DNA from: Bacillota bacterium
Lineage (GTDB): Bacteria > Bacillota > Clostridia > Lachnospirales > Cellulosilyticaceae
Direction of reading: 5' to 3'
Assembly: GCA_023412455.1 (NCBI GenBank)
Contig: JAEYNQ010000022.1
Coordinates: 1-6,425, forward strand
DNA: 6,425 bases
The first letter of the stretch is position 1. Every line of letters begins with the position of its first letter. The position numbers and the translations under genes are program-made. The notes beneath the pieces are model-generated. The model had not been told where the DNA came from and searched no databases. It was given only the letters and a program-made list of their open reading frames with translations. This document shows, one piece after another, positions 1 to 5,620 of this stretch.

Positions 1-1949
1 CTGTCTCCATATTTCATCCCTACGCCATAGAGCTGATCTTTATTTAATTCACCTTTCTTATCCTCTCTAAAAATAATAAGTTCCCATTCCTCCTTTGAAG
101 ATATTCCCATTCCTTGAACTCGGAACACAAAAAAGGTATCCTCTGTCCCATAAGTGGCTGTTGCTATCACCTTATTTTCTAGGAAACTTTCTAGTTTCTT
201 TTGCATATCAATAGGATCACTTTTTACTCCTACAATTATTCTTCTTAAAGAATATTGAATACGAGTAGTATTATCCGTTACATTCATATTGTTCTTAATA
301 TCACCTACAAGCTCATTAGCTGCAATCACATGTCGTCTTGCAGGAGTAGTAGAGCCTCCACCACCTCCTCCAGCTGGTGCTGGTCCTTGCATTCCAGGCA
401 TACTGGCTGGTGCTATATAACGAGGTACTTCTCTAGTAGAGCCTTCTTCTGGTTGTTGTTCGTTTAATACTTGTGGATTTTCTTTTATATAATTTTGTAA
501 TCCTTGAACTATATTTGGATCTATTAAATTTGGATTTTGTTCGGCTATCATTGCAAAATTTTGTATAATAGGAGCCTCCACTTTATTCCAATCTATAATT
601 TCTACTGCAGGTGGTGATGCTGGCAGATAGTTACTCTGTAGGGAATATCCACTTTGTACCACTATTTCAGTCTTAAATGAACCTTGAGAAGCTGGAGGAT
701 ATACAGGACGTTGAAGATTTATAGGACCTTGAGAAGCTGGAGGATATACAGAACCTTGAAGATCTATAGGACCTTGAGAAGCTGGAGGATATACAGAACC
801 TTGAAGATCTATAGGACCTTGAGGATCTAGCGTATATGCAGGGACTTGAAGATCTGACTTAACTACAGATCCTTGAAAACCTGAACCATTTCTATCAATG
901 TCTAGAATATAATCATCTGAAGAACCTACATAAACTTTATCGTAATGTTCCAGTTTTAATAGATCATCACCTAAACGAGCTGCTGTGCCTCGAATACGAT
1001 CATCTAGAGGAGCTACAGTAGCTGGAGGCAATCCCGGATCTTTCAGTTCTAGCATATCATCACCTTGAGAAGCTATAATAACTACAGGAGTTGTTTGAAC
1101 TAACGACGGTATTAGCGTATCTACAGAAACTGGAGGAGTTCCCGGAACTAGTAGCTTTGTCAGTGCTACAATAGCTGGAGGAGTTCTCTGAACTGGTGAT
1201 GCTGGTGGTTCTACAGTAACTGGAGGAGTTCCCTGAACTGGCGATGCTGCTGGTTCTACAGTAACTGGAGGAGTTCCCTGAACTGGTGGTGCTGGCGGTG
1301 CTGGCGCTTCTACAGTAACTGGAGGAGTTCCCGGTGCTGGCAGTTCTACAGTAACTGGAGGAGTTCCCGGTGCTGGCGGTTCTGGCAAACCTACATATGT
1401 TTGAGGATCCAAAGCTGGATAATATGTAGTAAGTAAAGGTTGTATGTAAGATAAGCGTCCAATTGATCCACTTAGTACCATATTGGATGTGCCTTCTTCA
1501 TTTAGCGCCGTACCCCATACTGTTCCTCTTACACCCATGATAGCGGTTGGCGTCCTTTGTTGAAAGCTAGAACCTGCTGTCAGTTTATTATCTATCTTCG
1601 TAACACTAGAACCCTTTGTTTGGTTAAGTGTGGTCACTTGGTTCCCATTATTATCCTTTAAGTCTTGGATATTCATCGTGGTATTGGCATTTAGTATAAC
1701 TTGCTTATCATTGTCTAGTTTTAGGGTCATTTGACCATCAGCACCAATAATAAGCGTATCCCCTTCAGCAAGATTCATGCCTTTAAAAGCATTAATCTTC
1801 CTCTCCCCTCCACTTTTTTTGACTTTGACTGTTCCCTTGACTTCTGTCACTACAGCCATTCGCCCAGGTGCGCCATAAGTCAGCATACTTCCCGTAAGCA
1901 TTACGATAACTAAGACGACACTCATTCTTTTTAATGATAACTTTCTCAT
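1..1949 (-). CDS. Secreted FecR-domain protein with Pro-rich repeat stalk (3' end beyond window)
   Basis: An uninterrupted frame of 649 codons starts at the ATG at 1949-1947 and leaves the window without a stop. AAAGGGG lies 6 nt before the start. Residues 1-26 form a signal peptide (basic MRKLSLKR, then hydrophobic VVLVIVMLTG) with no lipobox Cys. Residues about 32-168 match the FecR domain: VKGTVKVKKSGG, GMNLAEGDTLIIGADGQ, then RTPTAIMGVRGTVWGT and a final VLSGSIG. Residues about 185-425 are a Pro/Thr/Val/Gln-rich repeat stalk. Residues about 448-500 are helix-like, and a six-Gly run at 527-532 leads to an unrecognised C-terminal domain (about 539 onward). No cysteine occurs in the visible part. 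FecR domains are best known from iron-dicitrate anti-sigma regulators, but here there is no sigma factor, no cytoplasmic N-terminal part and no TonB receptor, so I infer an exported cell-envelope protein of unknown role. The domain call is strong; the function is open. Confidence 0.88.
   Translation of the reverse strand, partial: MRKLSLKRMSVVLVIVMLTGSMLTYGAPGRMAVVTEVKGTVKVKKSGGERKINAFKGMNLAEGDTLIIGADGQMTLKLDNDKQVILNANTTMNIQDLKDNNGNQVTTLNQTKGSSVTKIDNKLTAGSSFQQRTPTAIMGVRGTVWGTALNEEGTSNMVLSGSIGRLSYIQPLLTTYYPALDPQTYVGLPEPPAPGTPPVTVELPAPGTPPVTVEAPAPPAPPVQGTPPVTVEPAASPVQGTPPVTVEPPASPVQRTPPAIVALTKLLVPGTPPVSVDTLIPSLVQTTPVVIIASQGDDMLELKDPGLPPATVAPLDDRIRGTAARLGDDLLKLEHYDKVYVGSSDDYILDIDRNGSGFQGSVVKSDLQVPAYTLDPQGPIDLQGSVYPPASQGPIDLQGSVYPPASQGPINLQRPVYPPASQGSFKTEIVVQSGYSLQSNYLPASPPAVEIIDWNKVEAPIIQNFAMIAEQNPNLIDPNIVQGLQNYIKENPQVLNEQQPEEGSTREVPRYIAPASMPGMQGPAPAGGGGGGSTTPARRHVIAANELVGDIKNNMNVTDNTTRIQYSLRRIIVGVKSDPIDMQKKLESFLENKVIATATYGTEDTFFVFRVQGMGISSKEEWELIIFREDKKGELNKDQLYGVGMKYGD
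681..857 (-). repeat. 45-bp tandem repeat inside the fecR-like gene
   Basis: Three full 45-bp units lie head to tail at 681-725, 726-770 and 771-815, followed by a degenerate unit at 816-857. Units 726-770 and 771-815 are identical base for base; 681-725 differs at a few positions. Each unit encodes 15 residues of the type PPASQGPIDLQGSVY (protein residues about 365-425). Since 45 is a multiple of three, unit gain or loss keeps the reading frame. Within each unit a 9-nt subperiod is visible, with the core CTNNAG recurring every 9 bases. Confidence 0.93.
1013..1386 (-). repeat. Imperfect 36/45/54-bp repeat array inside the fecR-like gene
   Basis: The plus-strand word CTACAGTAACTGGAGGAGTT or a close variant begins at 1121, 1166, 1211, 1256, 1310 and 1346, with a more decayed copy at 1013. 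The start-to-start distances are 45, 45, 45, 54 and 36, and 108 to the decayed copy; all are multiples of 9. The encoded units are GTPPVTVE followed by PPASPVQ-like linkers (protein residues about 187-285), becoming degenerate towards residue 320. The array encodes a Pro-rich extended stalk just after the FecR domain. Confidence 0.88.
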
Positions 1950-2056
1950 ATTCTACCCCTTTCCTTGTTCTGAATTCGTAACCTATATAAGATTTGTTAC
2001 TCGCTCTATTGATTTAGAAATATAGCTTCAACTGTTCTTATTAGTAGATTATCATC

Positions 2057-2083
2057 ATAAATATATTTTCACAATATATTTAT
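2057..2083. repeat. Perfect 11-bp inverted repeat upstream of fecR-like gene
   Basis: The arms ATAAATATATT (2057-2067) and AATATATTTAT (2073-2083) are exact reverse complements separated by TTCAC. No T-tract follows on either strand, so it does not look like a terminator. It sits about 110 bp upstream of the fecR-like start, where an operator or promoter element could be. The arms are pure A/T, so chance occurrence in AT-rich DNA is a real possibility. Confidence 0.5.
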
Positions 2084-2197
2084 AATTAAAATTCTAAATT
2101 ATCTGTATAATTATTTGACATGATGCTATCTTTTATGCTATAGACCCCTTCACCCTTTTGCCTTATATCTTGGGACAGCAAAGCTTTCTTAACATAC

Positions 2198-2231
2198 AAA
2201 AAAGCAGTCCAACTCTTTAGAGTCAAACCAC
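2198..2231 (-). terminator. Intrinsic terminator of nfnAB
   Basis: Read on the minus strand, a 12-bp stem (arms at 2220-2231 and 2204-2215, including several G-U pairs) closes a TAAA loop and is followed by six Ts (2198-2203). It begins 8 bases after the nfnB stop codon, so it ends the nfnA-nfnB transcript and insulates the fecR-like gene. Confidence 0.88.
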
Positions 2232-2239
2232 CTTTTAAT

Positions 2240-3628
2240 TTACTTATTCTTTATGTACTCATCCATAGCTGTAGCTGCCTTTTTACCAGCGCCCATGGCC
2301 AGTATTACAGTTGCTGCTCCTGTTACAGCATCTCCTCCAGCATAAACACCTTCTCTAGTGGTAAGGCCTGTTTCTTCTTCTGTAATGATACAACCTCGTT
2401 TGTTAGTCTCTAAACCTTTTGTAGTACTACGAATGAGTGGATTTGGACTGGTACCAATGGCCATAATAGCACAATCAATATCTATTACAAAATTAGAACC
2501 TTCTACTCTAACTGGTCTTCTTCTTCCTGAGTCATCGGGTTCTCCAAGAGCCATCTCCACACATTCTACCCCTGTTACACCTTCTTGTGGTGTCCCTAAA
2601 ATTTGAACAGGATTAGTAAGATTTTTAAAGATAATTCCCTCTTCTTTAGCATGTTCAATCTCTTCACGACGAGCTGGCATCTCTGCATCTGAGCGTCTAT
2701 AAACAATATAGACATTCTCTGCACCCAGACGTTTGGCACATCTGGCGGCATCCATGGCTACATTTCCTCCACCAAAAACAGCGACATTCTTACTCGCTTT
2801 AATAGGTGTATCGCTTCCCTCTTTATAAGCTTTCATCAAATTGACCCGTGTTAAGAATTCATTCGCAGAGTAAACACCCTTTAAATTCTCTCCTGGAATA
2901 TTCATAAAACTTGGCAGGCCTGCTCCTGAACCAATAAACACACCTTCAAAACCTTGTTCAAAAAGCTCATCTATGGAAAGGACCTTACCAATAACCATAT
3001 TGGTACATACTTTAACACCCATAGCCTGTAAATTATCTATCTCCTTTTGAACAATAGCCTTAGGTAAACGAAACTCTGGAATACCATAAACGAGTACACC
3101 ACCTGCCACATGAAGTGCTTCAAAAACAGTGACCTCATATCCTTTTTTAGCAAGGTCTCCTGCACAGGTAAGGCCTGCTGGGCCTGCTCCGATAATAGCT
3201 ACTTTATGCCCATTACTTGCAATGGGTTTAACTTCTTCTTTACCATGTGCTATATGATAATCTGCAACAAAACGTTCAAGGCGTCCAATAGCTACTGGCT
3301 CTCCCTTGATCCCTCTTACACATTTTGCTTCACACTGTGTTTCTTGTGGACAAACACGGCCACAAACAGCTGGAAGAGCACTTGTTGTGCTAATGATTTC
3401 ATAAGCCTTTTGGAACTCTCCTTTTTTTACTTCATCAATAAAAGCTGGAATCTCTACACAGACAGGGCAACCATTTACACAAGGTTTGTGTTTGCAACTC
3501 AGGCATCTGTTTGCTTCTTCCATAGCCATTTCAACTGTATAACCCAAAGCTACTTCTTCAAAGTTTGTATTTCTTATATTAGGTTCCTGTACAGGCATTT
3601 CTATTTTTTTAAGAGACATATTTGCCAT
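2240..3628 (-). CDS. nfnB: NfnB, large subunit of NADH-dependent reduced ferredoxin:NADP+ oxidoreductase
   Basis: A 462-residue protein, the usual NfnB/NfnL length, of the glutamate-synthase small-subunit-like flavoprotein family. The N-terminal ferredoxin-like part carries cysteines 42, 45, 50, 54, 57, 89, 93, 99 and 103 for two [4Fe-4S] clusters; E96 in the CPQE motif matches the glutamate reported as a ligand of the proximal cluster in Nfn structures. An FAD Rossmann motif GAGPAG is at 147-152, and the NADP(H) Rossmann motif GGGNVA at 286-291 is followed by YRRS at 310-313, which typically binds the 2'-phosphate. The C-terminal FAD closure is GVYAGGDAVTGAATV from 427. With NfnA it bifurcates electrons between NADPH, ferredoxin and NAD+ in the cytoplasm. 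Databases often label it GltD/GltA-like, but the adjacent nfnA and the lack of a glutamate synthase large subunit here favour Nfn. The start ATG follows GGGGGTGG by 5 nt; an internal ATG at codon 4 is less well spaced. Confidence 0.92.
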   Translation of the reverse strand: MANMSLKKIEMPVQEPNIRNTNFEEVALGYTVEMAMEEANRCLSCKHKPCVNGCPVCVEIPAFIDEVKKGEFQKAYEIISTTSALPAVCGRVCPQETQCEAKCVRGIKGEPVAIGRLERFVADYHIAHGKEEVKPIASNGHKVAIIGAGPAGLTCAGDLAKKGYEVTVFEALHVAGGVLVYGIPEFRLPKAIVQKEIDNLQAMGVKVCTNMVIGKVLSIDELFEQGFEGVFIGSGAGLPSFMNIPGENLKGVYSANEFLTRVNLMKAYKEGSDTPIKASKNVAVFGGGNVAMDAARCAKRLGAENVYIVYRRSDAEMPARREEIEHAKEEGIIFKNLTNPVQILGTPQEGVTGVECVEMALGEPDDSGRRRPVRVEGSNFVIDIDCAIMAIGTSPNPLIRSTTKGLETNKRGCIITEEETGLTTREGVYAGGDAVTGAATVILAMGAGKKAATAMDEYIKNK

Positions 3629-4465
3629 CTATTCCACCCCCATTAAATTGCAATAATGATCTAAGGACTTCTTCTCAAAAGTCTTATAGGTAGAGGAGCG
3701 TGCTATTGCCTCATCAAAGTCAACTAAATGGCCATCAAAATCAGGTCCATCCACACAGGCAAACTTCGTTTCTCCCCCAACAGTCAGACGACAACCTCCA
3801 CACATTCCTGTCCCATCGATCATGATAGGATTCATACTTACTATTGTTTTCACATCATAGCGTTTAGTCACTTCACAAACAAATTTCATCATAACAAGTG
3901 GACCAATGGCAATGACTTCATCATATGAGTTACCTGCCTTAATCTGAGCCTCAAGTGCCCCAGTTACAAGGCCTTTCTCACCATAGCTTCCATCATCAGT
4001 CATCACAAACAAATTATCACTTACAGCTTTAAATTCGTTCTCTAAGATAACAAGCTCTTTGTTTCTAAAGCCAATAATAACATCTACCTGAGCCCCTAAC
4101 TGATGTAACTTCTTAGCAATAGGGTAAGCAATAGCTGAACCTACACCACCACCTACAACAGCTACCTTTTTAAGTCCTTCTACATGAGAAGCCACTCCAA
4201 GTGGGCCTACAAAATCACATAGTGAGTCCCCCTCATTAAGAAGGCTTAGGGCCTTGGTCCCTTTCCCAACAATTTGAAAGATAATCGTAACAGTACCCTT
4301 TTCCCTATCAAAATCTGCAATAGTAAGTGGAATTCTCTCTCCCTCACTATCTACTCTAAGTATAATAAACTGACCTGGCTCTGCTTTTTTGGCAATGAGG
4401 GGCGCATCAATAGCCATCAACATAACTGTAGGATTGAGCACTCTCTTAGTAACAATCTTATACAT
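3629..4465 (-). CDS. nfnA: NfnA, small subunit of NADH-dependent reduced ferredoxin:NADP+ oxidoreductase
   Basis: A 278-residue protein of the ferredoxin-NADP reductase-like/PyrK family (also annotated as sulfide dehydrogenase subunit or dihydroorotate dehydrogenase-like electron transfer protein). The N-terminal beta barrel has the flavin motif RIPLT at 44-48. A nucleotide-binding segment VAVVGGGVGSAIA at 101-113 should take NAD(H). The C-terminal [2Fe-2S] motif has C222, C225 and C237, with D217 in IDGTGMCGGC; in solved Nfn structures an Asp replaces the fourth Cys. Its FAD is where electron bifurcation is known to occur in the family. The start is supported by AGAAGAAGG about 9 nt upstream. 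It is the first gene of a two-gene operon, and its TAG stop directly abuts the nfnB ATG, suggesting translational coupling and 1:1 synthesis. PyrK is the main alternative, but no pyrD is nearby and nfnB is. Confidence 0.92.
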   Translation of the reverse strand: MYKIVTKRVLNPTVMLMAIDAPLIAKKAEPGQFIILRVDSEGERIPLTIADFDREKGTVTIIFQIVGKGTKALSLLNEGDSLCDFVGPLGVASHVEGLKKVAVVGGGVGSAIAYPIAKKLHQLGAQVDVIIGFRNKELVILENEFKAVSDNLFVMTDDGSYGEKGLVTGALEAQIKAGNSYDEVIAIGPLVMMKFVCEVTKRYDVKTIVSMNPIMIDGTGMCGGCRLTVGGETKFACVDGPDFDGHLVDFDEAIARSSTYKTFEKKSLDHYCNLMGVE

Positions 4466-4511
4466 CTGTGTACACCTTCTTCTTTCTTTGTATTATGAAT
4501 AGTTGTTGAGC

Positions 4512-4533
4512 AAGTCACTTGTACTAAGTCACT
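4512..4533. repeat. 8-bp direct repeat in nfnA leader
   Basis: AAGTCACT occurs at 4512-4519 and again at 4526-4533, start-to-start 14 bp, about 50-70 bp upstream of the nfnA start codon. Direct repeats at this position can be regulator sites, but the motif does not match the Rex redox-sensor consensus that would be expected for a redox operon, and no regulator is identified. Confidence 0.45.
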
Positions 4534-4706
4534 CAGAAATTAAATTCACTATTTGAATTATATAATTTTTTACAAAAAAAGGCTATTAAAATTTTATAAT
4601 CCATCCATAAAATATATAAAAATATAACATTTTTTTCTAAATTAAACGAAGTACTATATTTATGTATTATTTAGAATTATTAATAAATTAACCCTTTGCA
4701 GATTTT

Positions 4707-4735
4707 AATCTAGCATTCATAAACCCCATTTTCAA
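4707..4735 (-). promoter_or_regulatory. Candidate promoter for nfnAB
   Basis: On the minus strand TTGAAA (4730-4735) and TAGATT (4707-4712) are separated by 17 bp, and TGC directly before the -10 gives an extended -10. This would give a leader of roughly 235 nt before nfnA. The surrounding DNA is so AT-rich that chance matches are likely; an isolated TATAAT at 4557-4562 is the alternative -10, but has no good -35. Confidence 0.4.
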
Positions 4736-4803
4736 TCCACTTTATTAAATGATACTTCATCGATTATAATTTATTTTTCAAAACTATATCTTCTGTTTTT
4801 CGC

Positions 4804-4838
4804 AAAAAAATATTAGAGAAGCTTAAACTCCTCTAATA
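4804..4838 (-). terminator. Intrinsic terminator of the DUF1836 gene
   Basis: Read on the minus strand, an 11-bp stem with one G-U pair (arms at 4828-4838 and 4811-4821) closes a six-base loop and is followed by seven Ts (4804-4810). It starts about 12 bases after the stop codon at 4851-4853, so the DUF1836 transcript should end here and not read into nfnA. Confidence 0.9.
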
Positions 4839-4850
4839 CTTTATTTTACC

Positions 4851-5456
4851 TTATCTCATTTTAGGCTCGATAATCTTTTGATCAATAATCTTCTCTGCCA
4901 TGCGTTTATAATAATTGGCTTTCTCAGTAAATAGAGTAACTAAAAGCATATTTTTTATGGCTTCATTCCCTCCAATGGGTGTCTCTTGCCCCCATTCATT
5001 ACTCTTATACTCCTCTTCCACCTCTTTTTCCACACTATTTACCTCTTCTATAAACTGGGCAGCTACCTTTTGTTTTAAGTTAAGGTAATTGGAATAAATG
5101 GTTGCTAATTTTTCTCCATCAACTGTATCATTATGCACAAGGGTACTAAAAAGTATCTTAATGTCTGAAATCGTTAAACTTTGCTTAAGCTCATAAAGTA
5201 AAATCATAAGAATAATATGTTCTCTTGTGTATTTTTTTTTCACTGCAGGCATCAAGAGTTTATCCTTAGTATAATTATTAATCATCGTCTTTGTTAAAAG
5301 TTTATCTTCATCATAGCGTTTTGTATGTTTTAGTTTATCTTCAAAAAGCGTAATCACTTGATCCATATATAGATCAAGATTAGGTATACTTTTAATCGAA
5401 ATACTTTCTCCCAAACCTAATTCCTCTAAAATAGCTTGAATATTTTTTTCCTTCAT
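4851..5456 (-). CDS. DUF1836 family protein, MerR-like helix-turn-helix
   Basis: A 201-residue soluble protein. The central part, residues about 53-105, fits the DUF1836 pattern: LLTKTMINNYTKDKLLMP followed by KKKYTREHIILMILLYELKQSLTISDIKILF. This resembles the winged helix-turn-helix of MerR-type regulators, where a Tyr/Pro-containing turn precedes a 'YTREHI' helix. The C-terminal half is helical and rich in Glu and Lys (EEVNSVEKEVEEEY), suiting dimerisation, and has no Cys or ligand-binding motif I recognise. The start is clear: AGGAGG lies 5 nt upstream. It forms its own unit, with a promoter at 5481-5509 and a terminator at 4804-4838, and is divergent from trhA. The biological role of DUF1836 is not established; a DNA-binding regulator is inferred from the fold pattern only. 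Confidence 0.82.
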   Translation of the reverse strand: MKEKNIQAILEELGLGESISIKSIPNLDLYMDQVITLFEDKLKHTKRYDEDKLLTKTMINNYTKDKLLMPAVKKKYTREHIILMILLYELKQSLTISDIKILFSTLVHNDTVDGEKLATIYSNYLNLKQKVAAQFIEEVNSVEKEVEEEYKSNEWGQETPIGGNEAIKNMLLVTLFTEKANYYKRMAEKIIDQKIIEPKMR

Positions 5457-5480
5457 ATCTACCTCCTAACTCTTAGTCTT

Positions 5481-5509
5481 ATAATACTTAGACTTCTCAA
5501 AAAAATCAA
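5481..5509 (-). promoter_or_regulatory. Promoter of the DUF1836 gene
   Basis: On the minus strand TTGATT (5504-5509) and TATTAT (5481-5486) are separated by exactly 17 bp, a good sigma-A type promoter. Transcription would start near 5475, leaving a short leader that includes the strong AGGAGG ribosome site. Confidence 0.72.
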
Positions 5510-5532
5510 GGTAAAATATTTCAATAACTATA

Positions 5533-5562
5533 TTGACTGCAAACAGTATACTATGATATATT
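5533..5562 (+). promoter_or_regulatory. Promoter of trhA
   Basis: TTGACT (5533-5538) and TATATT (5557-5562) are 18 bp apart, and TGA immediately before the -10 makes it an extended -10. The 8-bp palindrome AGTATACT (5545-5552) lies in the spacer, where a bound repressor or MerR-type activator would act. A perfect TATAAT at 5568-5573 is an alternative -10, but has no matching -35. Confidence 0.6.
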
Positions 5563-5573
5563 TTAGATATAAT

Positions 5574-5600
5574 AACAAGTAGTATTGATAACTACTTGTT
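5574..5600. repeat. Perfect 10-bp inverted repeat in trhA leader, possible operator
   Basis: AACAAGTAGT (5574-5583) and ACTACTTGTT (5591-5600) are exact reverse complements around a 7-base centre. It begins about 12 bp after the trhA -10 and ends 7 bases before the ribosome site. No T-run follows on either strand, so it is not a terminator. It could be an operator for a dimeric regulator or an mRNA hairpin close to the ribosome site. Confidence 0.75.
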
Positions 5601-5606
5601 GACACT

Positions 5607-5611
5607 AGGAG
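5607..5611 (+). promoter_or_regulatory. Ribosome binding site that fixes the trhA start
   Basis: AGGAG ends 9 bases before the ATG at 5621. The upstream in-frame ATG at 5612 directly abuts this site, leaving no spacing, so initiation at 5612 is unlikely and 5621 is preferred. Confidence 0.8.
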
Positions 5612-5620
5612 ATGATTTAT

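Larger units (their letters stand above)
4466..4803. other. AT-rich non-coding spacer and nfnA leader
   Basis: No convincing gene lies in this stretch on either strand; only very short frames without ribosome sites are present. It holds the nfnA ribosome site (near 4477-4487), an 8-bp direct repeat (4512-4533), a TATAAT on the minus strand (4557-4562) without a good -35, and a better candidate promoter at 4707-4735. I could not recognise a riboswitch or T-box. An 8-bp inverted pair TTCTAAAT/ATTTAGAA with a long loop lies around 4635-4676 and has no clear role. Confidence 0.6.

Noticed and set aside
255..467. Plus-strand frame of 70 codons within the fecR-like gene
   Set aside because: It is antisense to a 649-codon open frame with clear domain structure, has no ribosome site, and is rich in Ser/Cys/Arg as expected from a mirror of repeat DNA.
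681..1386. CRISPR array
   Set aside because: The repeats are in-frame coding tandem units without unique spacers of constant length, inside a secreted protein gene.
1978..2000. GTAAC...GTTAC inverted repeat upstream of the fecR-like gene
   Set aside because: The arms are only 5 bp with a 13-base centre, which is within chance expectation.
2240..3628. Glutamate synthase small subunit (gltD)
   Set aside because: The family resemblance is real, but the partner is NfnA and no large subunit is present; the 462-residue length and ligand set fit NfnB.
3110..3646. Plus-strand frame of 178 codons over nfnB
   Set aside because: It lies antisense to the FeS and FAD domains of nfnB; its Cys/Phe-rich composition is the mirror of nfnB codons and resembles no family.
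4499..4530. Rex operator upstream of nfnA
   Set aside because: GTTGTTGAGCAA looks partly similar to a Rex half-site, but the second half expected for TTGTTAA-N4-TTAACAA is missing.
4680..4770. Decayed gene or transposase fragment on the minus strand
   Set aside because: Short frames such as one encoding MNARLKSAKG are visible, but stops are frequent in all frames, no ribosome site is present and no family is recognisable.
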